64,000 bases of DNA from Nitratidesulfovibrio sp. (GTDB lineage: Bacteria > Desulfobacterota > Desulfovibrionia > Desulfovibrionales > Desulfovibrionaceae). Shown one piece after another: positions 10,102-17,368 of the stretch. Position numbers and translations under genes: made by a program. The notes under the pieces were generated by a model that ran no database searches, was not told the origin of the DNA, and saw only the letters and a list, made by a program, of their open reading frames with translations. The stretch is taken from NCBI RefSeq assembly GCF_040373385.1, contig NZ_JBDXXH010000003.1, positions 496,001 to 560,000 on the forward strand, given 5' to 3'. Within the stretch, counting starts at the first letter, position 1, and the number at the start of each line of letters is the position of its first letter.

Positions 10102-10804
10102 GACAACCTGCTGGGCTACCCGCGGCCTGCGGGGCTTTCGGGGGCCGTGCGGGCGCCCGGAACTGGGCTTTCCGGAATCGGGACGCCCCGGTTTGGCGGT
10201 CCGCTCGTGACAGATGACGGGGAGCGTCGCATGCCAAGCGTTGACCGGTGAAGTGCGGGGCATCCGATGGCTGCTGGTCCACCGCCATCATGCATCATTT
10301 CATGCGCCGCGCCAAGGGTTCGGGCCATGCTTGCGGAGAGTTTGCCGGGCTTGCGGAGAGTTTTGCGGACGTGCGGAGAGTTTGCGGAGATACGGATGCC
10401 TGTCGGGTTCGTGGAAAGCGTGGCGGACGTGCGGATGTCTGCCGGGCTGGCGCGGCCCGGATTCGTGGGTGCCGCGTCGGCCCGGAAGCCTGTTCGGAAA
10501 CCGGCTGGCAGGGGGCGCAGGGCCCCGGCGGCATTGGGCGTACCGGACATGGCACGGCTGCTGCCGGGCGTTGCGCAAGTTTCATTGACGCGGTGGGGCG
10601 CACCATGCAATCTGCCCGTGAAGGAACGGGAGCGCGTGGTGGCGCTGACAGCCCCGGCACGCCGCCGGGGACGATGGAACGCGTTGGCCTGGTTGAACTG
10701 GCGGGTCCGGTTGAACCAGTTGAGCCCCTTGGGCCGGTCGAGCCAAGTGAGTTGGCGGGGCAGTCCGGGCAACCGGCCAGACCCGCGCGGGAAGGGAGGG
10801 GCAC
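10102..10804. other. 700-bp spacer without a recognised gene
   Basis: Frames are open in several directions because of the high GC content, but none gives a family-like protein. The region is rich in short repeats (see 10331-10391) and in GGTTGAAC-type direct repeats at 10688-10725. It may be decayed repeat-derived DNA. Confidence 0.4.
10331..10391. repeat. 20-bp-period direct repeat (TTGCGGAGAGTTT)
   Basis: The core TTGCGGAGAGTTT recurs at 10331, 10351 and (as GTGCGGAGAGTTT) 10371, with an exact 20-bp period, and a further partial TTTGCGGAGA at 10381. Two-turn spacing would put the copies on one face of DNA. Confidence 0.7.
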
Positions 10805-11818
10805 ATGGTGCCGCAGGTGTTGGGAGTGTACGTTTCCATGCGCACGGAGCGCACGGGCATGGGCACCACGAGCAGGGAAGTTTCGCAGAAGATCTACTGG
10901 CTGGCGGCCTGCCAGGCTGACGGCGCGGAAGGTTCCGCCGGGCCAGTCCGTGCAGATGGACCAGTCCGCGCAGATGGACCAAGCCGGGCAGATGGACCAA
11001 GCCGGGCAGATGGACCAAGCCGGGCAGACCGTGCGGGCCGGGCAGGTCGTGCAGAGCAGGCAGACCGGACAGAGGGCGGGCGCTACATCCTGCAACCGCT
11101 GACCGACGCGTACCTGCCCTCGGGGCTGGTGAAGGACCTGCCGGAGGCCGATTTCATCGAACACTTCCTGCCCGACCCGGACTGCTACGACAAGTTCATT
11201 CGTCCGGCAGCCGAGGCCCTGGCCGTCTACATCGACGAACTGCCGACGGACCTGCCCTTTTCGGTGGAGCAGTTCAGCCCGCTGGCCCTGCCCTTTGACC
11301 AGTTGCGCGTGCTGGACGGCCTGCTGGCCGTGCTGCGGGGCAGGCCGGGACTGGTGCCCCGTGCGCACGACGTGCCCGACCTGCGGGCCATGCTGGCGGG
11401 CATGTGCCAGTTGCGCATGGTGCCCGACTTCCAGAACCGCGTGGCCGGGGTGGCCATTGGCCTGCGCAAGCGCGGCGACTACGCGGCGGCGGAATACTAC
11501 TACGAACGCGCTCTGGTGGTGAGCGGCCAGGAAGACCGCATCCTGTTCAACCTGGCGCGGGTGTACTACGAGACGGGGCGGCCCCAGAAGGCCGCCGACT
11601 GCCTGCGCCGTGCGCTGGCAGCCAATCCGGGGCTGGCGGTGGCCGAGCAGTTCCTGCGATTTGTCCTGACCGGCATGCGCGCTGGCGTGCCGGACGGGGG
11701 CGAGGTGCCGCATGAGCCCGCCCCGAACGATTCCGGAAAGGACGCTTCGGCGCGGACCGGAGCGGAGTCCACGGGGACGGAACCGGCTACCCCGGAGCCG
11801 GACGCGTCCGGCGCGTGA
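10805..11818 (+). CDS. TPR-repeat protein with expanded linker
   Basis: Protein of 337 residues, unknown function. The ATG at 10805 follows a strong AGGGAGGGG ribosome-binding site. Residues about 45-85 are a repeat-derived linker of the type ADGPSR, encoded by an 18-bp tandem repeat at 10939-11040. A conserved helical domain follows (SGLVKDLPEADFIEHFLPDP...). Then come about two tetratricopeptide repeats near residues 215-285 (GDYAAAEYYYERALVVSG, DRILFNLARVYYETGRPQKAADCLRRALAANP), and an acidic low-complexity tail. Likely a cytoplasmic scaffold protein. It precedes a PilZ gene on the same strand, with a repeat-rich gap between. Confidence 0.75.
   Translation: MVPQVLGVYVSMRTERTGMGTTSREVSQKIYWLAACQADGAEGSAGPVRADGPVRADGPSRADGPSRADGPSRADRAGRAGRAEQADRTEGGRYILQPLTDAYLPSGLVKDLPEADFIEHFLPDPDCYDKFIRPAAEALAVYIDELPTDLPFSVEQFSPLALPFDQLRVLDGLLAVLRGRPGLVPRAHDVPDLRAMLAGMCQLRMVPDFQNRVAGVAIGLRKRGDYAAAEYYYERALVVSGQEDRILFNLARVYYETGRPQKAADCLRRALAANPGLAVAEQFLRFVLTGMRAGVPDGGEVPHEPAPNDSGKDASARTGAESTGTEPATPEPDASGA
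10939..11040 (+). repeat. in-frame 18-bp tandem repeat
   Basis: The core GCAGATGGACCA starts at 10952, 10970, 10988 and 11006, with a degenerate copy at 11024, an exact 18-bp period equal to six codons. Length change would preserve the reading frame. Confidence 0.85.
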
Positions 11819-11828
11819 CGCACCCCCC

Positions 11829-11880
11829 GGTACAGTCCGGTACAGTCCGGTGCGGTCCGGTGCGGTCCGGTGCGGTCTGG
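11829..11880. repeat. 10-bp tandem repeat (TACAGTCCGG / TGCGGTCCGG)
   Basis: Five contiguous 10-bp units lie just after the TPR gene stop: two of TACAGTCCGG and three of TGCGGTCCGG type. No terminator is visible in this spacer. Confidence 0.8.
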
Positions 11881-12044
11881 GATGCCCTTCCGGCGGCCTG
11901 TCCCGCGCCCGTTGTGCGCCCTCTCCGCGTCAGACTTTCCCTGTTCCGTAAGCCCGTACACGTCTGTCCGCACGGCGGCACACTGCCGCAGCACCCAGCC
12001 CCGGCGGCATGGCCCCGGTGCCAGCCATCCGGCAAGGAGAATTC

Positions 12045-12377
12045 ATGAGCGACGAACGCCGCGTCTTTCCCCGGCTGCAACTGGACTGCCCCTGCTTCAT
12101 CACCCTGCGCCGCGACGCCGGAGACCTGCCGTGCATGCTCGGCAACATCAGCTCGGGCGGGGTGATGCTGCAACTGCCCCCCTTCTGCGCGGCAGAGGGA
12201 CTGCCCTTTGGCGAAGTGGTGAGCCTGGTCGATGTGCCCAAGGCCCTGGCTGGCGCGCTGGAAGGGGCGCAGGGCCGGGTGGCCTGGTGCAGCGGCGTGC
12301 AGGCGGGTATCTGTTTCGCAGACGTGCTGCCCTTCAACGTGGACGACATCATGGACATGCTGGACGAGGTCTGCTGA
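12045..12377 (+). CDS. PilZ-domain c-di-GMP-binding protein
   Basis: A single-domain PilZ protein of 110 residues. The ATG at 12045 has an AAGGAGA ribosome-binding site. Both ligand-contacting motifs are present: the RxxxR of RRVFPRLQ near the N terminus and NISSGG (D/NxSxxG) about 30 residues on. It should bind cyclic di-GMP and relay it to motility, adhesion or transcription targets. No diguanylate cyclase or flagellar gene is near. Its own terminator follows within 3 bp of the stop codon. Confidence 0.88.
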   Translation: MSDERRVFPRLQLDCPCFITLRRDAGDLPCMLGNISSGGVMLQLPPFCAAEGLPFGEVVSLVDVPKALAGALEGAQGRVAWCSGVQAGICFADVLPFNVDDIMDMLDEVC

Positions 12378-12379
12378 AC

Positions 12380-12440
12380 CGGCCTGCTTCCCTCGGCTTC
12401 GGGGTGCCGGGCCGGGCAGTACCGGCAGGCCGTCGTTTTT
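12380..12440 (+). terminator. PilZ gene terminator
   Basis: CGGCCTGC (12380-12387) pairs with 12425-12432, enclosing a smaller CGGC/GCCG hairpin, and is followed by TCGTTTTTGC. Confidence 0.75.
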
Positions 12441-12515
12441 GCTCCGTACGGTCAGGCGTTCGACATTTCCTGCCCGCCCGTCCATCTTCGCTTTCTTTCT
12501 CCCTGACGAACGCAT

Positions 12516-12553
12516 ACGGCCGGGCCGTTTTCCGCCCGGCCGTTGCTGTTGTG
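12516..12553. terminator. second hairpin between convergent genes
   Basis: A perfect 10-bp stem (12516-12525 with 12534-12543) with an eight-base loop lies between the convergent PilZ and rhodanese-YceI genes. The T-rich tail TGCTGTTGTG is on the plus side. Confidence 0.6.
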
Positions 12554-12580
12554 TCGTTGCAATCCGTAGCGTCCGCTTCG

Positions 12581-13525
12581 TCATCGGCCCCTGGCGGGCG
12601 TGTACACCAGCCGGAAATCCAGCGAGATGGCGTCATCCACCCGATGGTAGCCCAGGTGCCTGAAGAAGCGCGCCGATCCGTACAGCACGCCCCAGCGGGT
12701 GCGGTCCAGGTCGCAGTGCCCGGACAGGCTCAGTCCATCCGCATCACCGCTGCGCCGCACCGCCACATTGAGCGCCAGTTTCCTGTGTACGCTCCGCAGG
12801 GTGAACAGCCCTGTCAGCCGGTAGTTGGGGGTGGTGGCCGTGGCCGAGGGCAGCGGTGTGAGGGCCATGTCCTCCAGCGCGGCCTGCGGGAACAGGGCGG
12901 TGAAGAAGAAGTCGTCCGAGGCCAGATGCGCTTCCAGTACCGGGCGCAGCGCGTCGTCGGTGATGTCCTGATCGTGGATGGTGCGCATGTCGATGCGCAG
13001 GTTGCCCGTGCCGTGCCCGCGCGAGAAGATCAGCGATCCTCCGGCGCAGTCCACGGTGCCGGTGTGCGCGCCGTTGTCGTTGCGGCCTGTCCAGCGGATG
13101 GCGGATGTCGCCGCGTCCAGCGCGTAGGCGCCGTCAGGCATGACCACGGGCGGGTGTGCGTCCGGCCGGGCATGGGGGGCGCTGCCCTCCAGCGGCAATC
13201 CGGCGTCACACCATGCCTCCAGCCCGCCCGCGAACCAGCGCACGTCGGCGTGCCCCTGACGCAGCAGCTTTTCCGCCGCCATGCGCCCGTCCAGCGAGCC
13301 CGCGCCCGCGCCGTAGACCAGCACTGGCGCCGTGCGGTCCGGGGCCAGCGCGGCCACGGCATCGCAGAACACCACCTCGTGCACGCAGGCCTGCACCGCG
13401 CCGGGAATGTGCCGCAACTCGAAATACTCCGGCACCATCACGTCCAGCACGATGCCCGTGCGCCTTTCCACGAAGGCCCGCGCCGCCGCGAGCCCGATTT
13501 TGCGAACCTTGTGCCCTGTGGGCAT
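12581..13525 (-). CDS. rhodanese-like / YceI-like fusion protein, rhodanese Cys absent
   Basis: Protein of 314 residues; the start ATG (complement of 13523-13525) follows AAGGAGG. Residues about 1-115 form a rhodanese fold (GIVLDVMVPEYFELRHIPGA, VRWFAGGLEAW). The active-site loop reads VLVYGAGAGS, so a Gly sits where the catalytic Cys is expected and the domain is probably not a sulfurtransferase. Residues about 130-310 resemble YceI (YALDAATSAIRWTGRNDNG, LTGLFTLRSVHRKLAL), a lipocalin-like beta-barrel that binds isoprenoid lipids in other members. No signal peptide is visible, unlike most YceI proteins. It is downstream of pirin on the same strand, 137 bp apart; the two may form an oxidative-stress unit. 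Confidence 0.82.
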   Translation of the reverse strand: MPTGHKVRKIGLAAARAFVERRTGIVLDVMVPEYFELRHIPGAVQACVHEVVFCDAVAALAPDRTAPVLVYGAGAGSLDGRMAAEKLLRQGHADVRWFAGGLEAWCDAGLPLEGSAPHARPDAHPPVVMPDGAYALDAATSAIRWTGRNDNGAHTGTVDCAGGSLIFSRGHGTGNLRIDMRTIHDQDITDDALRPVLEAHLASDDFFFTALFPQAALEDMALTPLPSATATTPNYRLTGLFTLRSVHRKLALNVAVRRSGDADGLSLSGHCDLDRTRWGVLYGSARFFRHLGYHRVDDAISLDFRLVYTPARGR

Positions 13526-13662
13526 GTGGCCTCCTTGTGCCTGTCGCCGCGCGTTCACCGTCCGTTCCCGTCTGGCTCCGTCTGGTTCAGTCGGCCCTTG
13601 CCCTTCGTCTGGCGGGCATGGCCGACGGGGCGTGTTGGCCGGGCCGGACGGCATGAAGCCTT

Positions 13663-14634
13663 CTACCGGTCCAGTCCGCCAGGTGTCGGATGGCGGATGA
13701 AGGTGCCCGTCCGCACCTCGTGGAACGCCGTTTCCAGTTCCGCGTCGGTGTTCATGACGATGGGGCCGCGCCAGGCCACGGGCTCGCCCAGCGGGCGCCC
13801 CGTGAACAGCAGAAGACGCAGACCGCCTTCGCCAGCGCGAAAGGCCACGCTGTCGTCGCCCGCTCCCGGATTGTCGCCGCCTTCCCCCGGATTATTGCCT
13901 GCGGGCCGCCGGAACAGCACCAGGGTGCGGTTGGCCACGGCGGTTTCCCCGGCGCCGCCCCCTGCCGTTGCTTCCGCCTTCTCCCCACCCGTTCCGATGC
14001 TCACCCCCGCCCCGTCAATGACATAGGCGATGGCGGTATGCCCGTGCGGCACGGGGTGCTCGTGCGTCACCCCCGCCGGAATGGTCAGGTCCAGGTAGCC
14101 GGGGTCGGTGACGATGTCCGCCGCCGGTCCCGTCACCGGGCCCCCCGCGCCGTGCACCGTCCCGGCGATGACCTTGGCCGCCACCCCATGCGGCAGTTGC
14201 GCCACGGGGATTTCCGCCGCCGTGATGCTGCGGTAGCGCGGCTCCATCATCTTGTGGCTGGCGGGCAGGTTGGCCCACAGCTGGAACCCGTGCATGGCGC
14301 CGTGTGCGTCGCCCTTGGGCATTTCCTGATGGATGATGCCGCTGCCCGCCGTCATCCACTGCACGTCGCCGGAGGAAATGACCCCCTTGTTGCCCATGCT
14401 GTCGCCGTGTTCCACATCGCCGCGCAGGATGTAGGTGATGGTTTCGATGCCCCGGTGCGGGTGCCACGGAAAGCCCTTGATGAAGTCTTCCGGCCTGTCG
14501 GAGCGAAAGTCGTCCAGCAGCAGGAACGGGTCGAACATGGGGGCCTCGTAGTAGCCGAACATGCGGCGCAGCCGTACGCCCGCGCCCTCGGTGACCGGTT
14601 CTCCGTGCAGGACGAGTTCGATGTCTCTCGGCAT
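13663..14634 (-). CDS. pirin family protein
   Basis: Bicupin of 323 residues; the start ATG (complement of 14632-14634) follows AGGGAGG. The N-terminal cupin has the pirin signature: PFLLLDDF, FPWHPHRGIETITYILRGDVEHGDS and GSGIIHQEMP. The His and Glu residues there form the metal site. The C-terminal cupin (from about residue 165) carries a Gly/Ala/Glu-rich insert and GRPLGEPVAWRGPIVMNT. Pirins bind iron and some have quercetinase-like activity or act as redox-sensing cofactors; which applies is not shown here. It lies upstream of the rhodanese-YceI gene on the same strand. Confidence 0.9.
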   Translation of the reverse strand: MPRDIELVLHGEPVTEGAGVRLRRMFGYYEAPMFDPFLLLDDFRSDRPEDFIKGFPWHPHRGIETITYILRGDVEHGDSMGNKGVISSGDVQWMTAGSGIIHQEMPKGDAHGAMHGFQLWANLPASHKMMEPRYRSITAAEIPVAQLPHGVAAKVIAGTVHGAGGPVTGPAADIVTDPGYLDLTIPAGVTHEHPVPHGHTAIAYVIDGAGVSIGTGGEKAEATAGGGAGETAVANRTLVLFRRPAGNNPGEGGDNPGAGDDSVAFRAGEGGLRLLLFTGRPLGEPVAWRGPIVMNTDAELETAFHEVRTGTFIRHPTPGGLDR

Positions 14635-14937
14635 GGCGTGCCTCCCTTCTTGGCATGATGGCGGTGTGTCTCGGGTCGTGGTCGCCCCGGACCGTTGCCA
14701 AACGGCTGCGGACGCCACGGACTCTGCGCCACCTTGGCATACCGTGCAGGCGGCGGCAAGGCGCGGGGGAAATTTTGGCGGGTGGCGAAAAGGGGACGCC
14801 CCGGTGGGCGTGCCAGGGGGGCGGAGTGCGCGAAAGGAAGGGAGCAGGAGCGAGTCTGGCCGGAAGGGGGCGGATGATGGCAGGCGGTGCGGAACGGCGG
14901 ACAGGCCGGGCGGGGCCGTCATGCCCCGTCCGTTGCG
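14635..14937. other. spacer upstream of pirin
   Basis: No gene is seen. The region should hold the pirin promoter on the minus strand, but no convincing -35/-10 pair stands out. An imperfect GGGGC/GCCCC hairpin near 14917-14933 lies just past the stop of the 107-residue gene and may end that transcript, although it lacks a T tract. Confidence 0.35.
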
Positions 14938-15261
14938 CTAGTGCCCGGAATAGGCCAGCACGTGGTTCAGCCCGGCGCTGGATTTCTTCATCTCCGTGCC
15001 GGTGATCACGAAGCGGGTCAGCCGCCAGGCGTCCATGTCGATGTGGTCGATGCGCCCCTGACAATCCGGGGCAAGGTGGGGGGCGATGGCGTCGGCCAGT
15101 TCCTGCGCGTCGCAATACGGGCCTTCGTAGGCAATGCGCAAAAGGTCGCCCTCCAGTTCCACCCATTCCTCGCCGATGGCCGTGGCCGCCGCTCGCAGCA
15201 TGTCCTGCCCGGCGGGCCACACCGAGCCGTACACCTTTTCCTGAATCATGTCGCGGGCCAT
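14938..15261 (-). CDS. conserved hypothetical protein, 107 residues
   Basis: Not recognised. The ATG complementary to 15259-15261 follows AAGGAAC. The protein is soluble and has no signal peptide. It reads as an alpha/beta domain: an N-terminal helix (MARDMIQEKVYGSVWPAGQDMLRAAATAIG), a strand pair (EWVELEGDLLRIAYEG), a helix with DAQELADAIAPHLAP, and a strand ending RFVITGTEMKK. A single Cys (CQGRIDHID) and the regular pattern suggest a real gene. It lies downstream of a palindromic element that separates it from the aminopeptidase gene. Confidence 0.7.
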   Translation of the reverse strand: MARDMIQEKVYGSVWPAGQDMLRAAATAIGEEWVELEGDLLRIAYEGPYCDAQELADAIAPHLAPDCQGRIDHIDMDAWRLTRFVITGTEMKKSSAGLNHVLAYSGH

Positions 15262-15324
15262 GCGGGTTCCTTTGCGTGTATCCGGGGGGTGCCGACAGGC
15301 GGTGTTGCGTGTCTGGCGGGCAGG

Positions 15325-15566
15325 AGGCGCGTGTTTTTTATGCTCCCGGCGGGCAGGGGGGAAACCCCCTGCACCCCCATCGTGGGTATGCCAGAAATCC
15401 AATTTCACCGTTATTATTGCGTTTGTTTTTGTGAATTCGCCAGAGATGGTCCCGGAGTGGGGTGCAGGGGACGGAGTCCGCGCTGCGATCGCCATCCGTA
15501 ACACTCGGAGACTCGTGTAACGGCTGCCGTCCTGCCCGCCGGAGGCGTATAAAAAAGAACGCGCCT
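15325..15566. repeat. nested palindromic element (about 242 bp)
   Basis: Outer arms 15325-15357 and 15531-15566 are near-perfect inverted repeats containing a T6/A6 run and CCGGCGGGCAGG. Inside, CCCCTGCACCCC (15366-15377) is the exact complement of 15459-15470. A further imperfect hairpin lies around 15497-15523 (CCGTAACAC / GTGTAACGG). The centre (15385-15440) is AT-richer. It starts about 9 bp beyond the aminopeptidase stop codon, so it would fold in that mRNA's 3' end. It may be a terminator, a mobile palindromic unit, or both. Confidence 0.75.
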
Positions 15567-15575
15567 GAGGACGGC

Positions 15576-16775
15576 CTACAACCGGAACTCCCCGTCCTCG
15601 TAGATAACCACGCGTTTGCCCTCCGACGAAACGGCGGTAACCCTGCGCGGGGTGGTGGCCACCAGATCCCAGTGCAGGCTGGAACTGTTGAAGCCCAGGT
15701 CGCGCCGGGCGTCTGCGGTAAGCTCGTCGGACGGGCCGGAAAAGGTGTTGGCGTACGACTGGCCCAGCGCCACGTGCATGGAACCGTGCGGGCCACCGTG
15801 GTTCTCGTCGTACAGGGTGTTGGCCATGAACCGGCTGATGCGCGAGAAGCGTCGGTCCACCAGGGCGAATTCACCCAGCATGGCCGCGCCGGGATCGCTG
15901 TTCAACTGCCCGGTGGCAAAGCCCTCGCCCTGCTCGGCATCCAGCCGCACCACGCGGCCCTGCCGGAATTCCAGCCTTACCCCCTGCACGATGTTGCCGG
16001 AACGGAACGACGGCAGGTCGGCGGTGTACACCCCTTCCACGCTGCGCCAGTCGGGCGAGACGTACAGCTCGAAGCTGGGAATGTTGCGCCCGGTCACCCC
16101 GGCCCAGCGGCGCATGCGCCCCACGCGCAGGCGCAGGTCGGTGCCGTCGGCCTCCACGTGCAGGGTGGCGTCGCCCAGTTCGTCCAGCCTGGCGCGGATG
16201 GCCTCGGCCTGTTTTGCCACGCGGGCCCAGGTGGCGGCGGGGTCTGCCTCGCCCAGCAGGCAGGCCCGGCGCACCTCGTCGGCGTAGTCGGCCAGCGAAA
16301 GCCCGGCCTGCCCGGCCAGGGCCGCCGTGGGCCAGATGCACAGGGTCCAGCCGTAGGCGCCCATGTCCTCGCGCAGGTGGGCGATGTCCTGCAACGGGCG
16401 GCGAGCGGCCTGGGCCATGGCGATGCGCTCCGGCTCGATGGAGGCGAGATGGGTGAGCGATTCCGGCGCGATGATGGTGATGCACCCGCCAAGGTGGCTG
16501 TACAGGTCGCGTTCGCCGGGGATCAGCGTGGTCAGGCGCTTGTTGTTGGCGCGGGCGTAGAAATCATGCTCCATGCGCGGGGTGGGCTGCATGCGCGGCA
16601 CGGGAATCATGCCCATGTCGTGCAGCCTGCCGCACAGTTCCTCGGCCAGGGGCAGGCCCGGCAGGTCGAAGCGCACCAGCACGAAGTCGCTCTTGCGCAG
16701 GGGCGCGCGGCGCCCGCGCGCAAGCCCCCACAGCATGACGTCGGCATATTTCCCCAGGGTTTCGGCATCGTACAT
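15576..16775 (-). CDS. M29-family aminopeptidase
   Basis: Cytoplasmic metallo-aminopeptidase of 399 residues (AmpS / aminopeptidase T type), removing N-terminal residues from peptides. The start ATG (complement of 16773-16775) has GGAG seven bases upstream. The C-terminal half carries the family's metal-site motifs: LGEFALVD, LYDENHGGPHGSMHVALG, and LGFNSSSLHWDLV near the end. The N-terminal half shows LVRFDLPGLPLAEEL and ITIIAPESLTHLASIEPER. A single gene bounded upstream by a 590-bp spacer and downstream by a large palindromic element. Confidence 0.9.
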   Translation of the reverse strand: MYDAETLGKYADVMLWGLARGRRAPLRKSDFVLVRFDLPGLPLAEELCGRLHDMGMIPVPRMQPTPRMEHDFYARANNKRLTTLIPGERDLYSHLGGCITIIAPESLTHLASIEPERIAMAQAARRPLQDIAHLREDMGAYGWTLCIWPTAALAGQAGLSLADYADEVRRACLLGEADPAATWARVAKQAEAIRARLDELGDATLHVEADGTDLRLRVGRMRRWAGVTGRNIPSFELYVSPDWRSVEGVYTADLPSFRSGNIVQGVRLEFRQGRVVRLDAEQGEGFATGQLNSDPGAAMLGEFALVDRRFSRISRFMANTLYDENHGGPHGSMHVALGQSYANTFSGPSDELTADARRDLGFNSSSLHWDLVATTPRRVTAVSSEGKRVVIYEDGEFRL

Positions 16776-16833
16776 GGCATGCTCCAATGGGTGCGCGGTG
16801 TGCAAAGGTGTTGCCGTGGCGGCGAAGTTATCA

Positions 16834-16861
16834 TTGCCGGGGCATCGCGCCGTGCTAGGGT
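16834..16861 (+). promoter_or_regulatory. possible promoter for a plus-strand small RNA
   Basis: TTGCCG (16834-16839), 16-bp spacer, TAGGGT (16856-16861) with an upstream TG one base before the -10. It points into a gene-free region that ends in a terminator-like hairpin at 17020-17055. Confidence 0.3.
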
Positions 16862-16867
16862 GGACGC

Positions 16868-17063
16868 GTGGTGCCCCGGAAACCCGTTTACGGTTTCCAC
16901 GCCGCTTCCGCCCCGTACCCGCGTGCGGGACCCAAACCCGGGAGATACGTACGGCAGCATGCGTATCGCCGAAGGGACGCGGCACGGGCAACCCGGCCAC
17001 TCATCCTCCCCCTTGCAGCGTCGGCCGCGTTCCAGCCCCTCGGAGCGCGGCCGACCTCTTTTG
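16868..17063 (+). ncRNA. candidate small RNA (about 195 nt)
   Basis: A gene-free stretch on the plus strand, bounded by a possible promoter and an intrinsic-terminator-like hairpin. Hairpins in order: GGAAACC/GGTTTCC (16878-16884 with 16992-16998 excluded; the true partner is 16892-16898), CCCGC/GCGGG near 16919-16930, GATACG/CGTATC near 16944-16969, CGGG/CCCG near 16986-16996, then a 10-bp perfect stem (17020-17029 with 17046-17055) followed by CTCTTTTG. No family was recognised. Neighbouring genes are on the other strand, so it would be an independent transcript. Confidence 0.35.
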
Positions 17064-17149
17064 TCGCGCGCGGCGGCGGACCGGGGAGAGGCGCATGACG
17101 GACGATGCCCGGAAGGCCGGGCATTGGCGTGGTCATGCTCGCACCGTCA

Positions 17150-17290
17150 CGCCTGCACCGCCCTGTCCGGCTCACCCTGTCCGGCTCACCCTGCTCGGCC
17201 CATCCTGTCCGGCCCATCCTGTTCGGCTTGTCGCCTGCGGGCCATCATCTGCGGGCCATCATCTGCGGGCCATCATCTGCGGGCCATCAT
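17150..17290. repeat. two adjacent tandem repeats (about 15 bp and 14 bp)
   Basis: Degenerate 15-bp units of the type CCTGTCCGGCTCAC fill about 17155-17228. They are followed by four exact 14-bp copies of CTGCGGGCCATCAT starting at 17235, 17249, 17263 and 17277. The array lies beyond the 3' end of the TPR gene at 17369. Confidence 0.85.
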
Positions 17291-17368
17291 ATCCGTATCG
17301 GCAGCACCTTGCCAGCCGGGCAACAGCATGCCGTCAGCACCATGCGGATGGTGTCTCCAGGCCACGCC

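Noticed and set aside
10295..11713. A 472-codon minus-strand frame over the repeat-rich region at 10.3-11.7 kb
   Set aside because: It spans the tandem repeats and the antisense of the TPR gene, gives repeat-like peptides (CPAWSICPAWSI type) and lacks a ribosome-binding site.
16868..17063. Cobalamin or glycine riboswitch
   Set aside because: Fragments such as GTGCCCCGGAAAC and CCGAAGGG recall these families, but required core segments are missing or too close together, and the strand faces away from both neighbouring genes.
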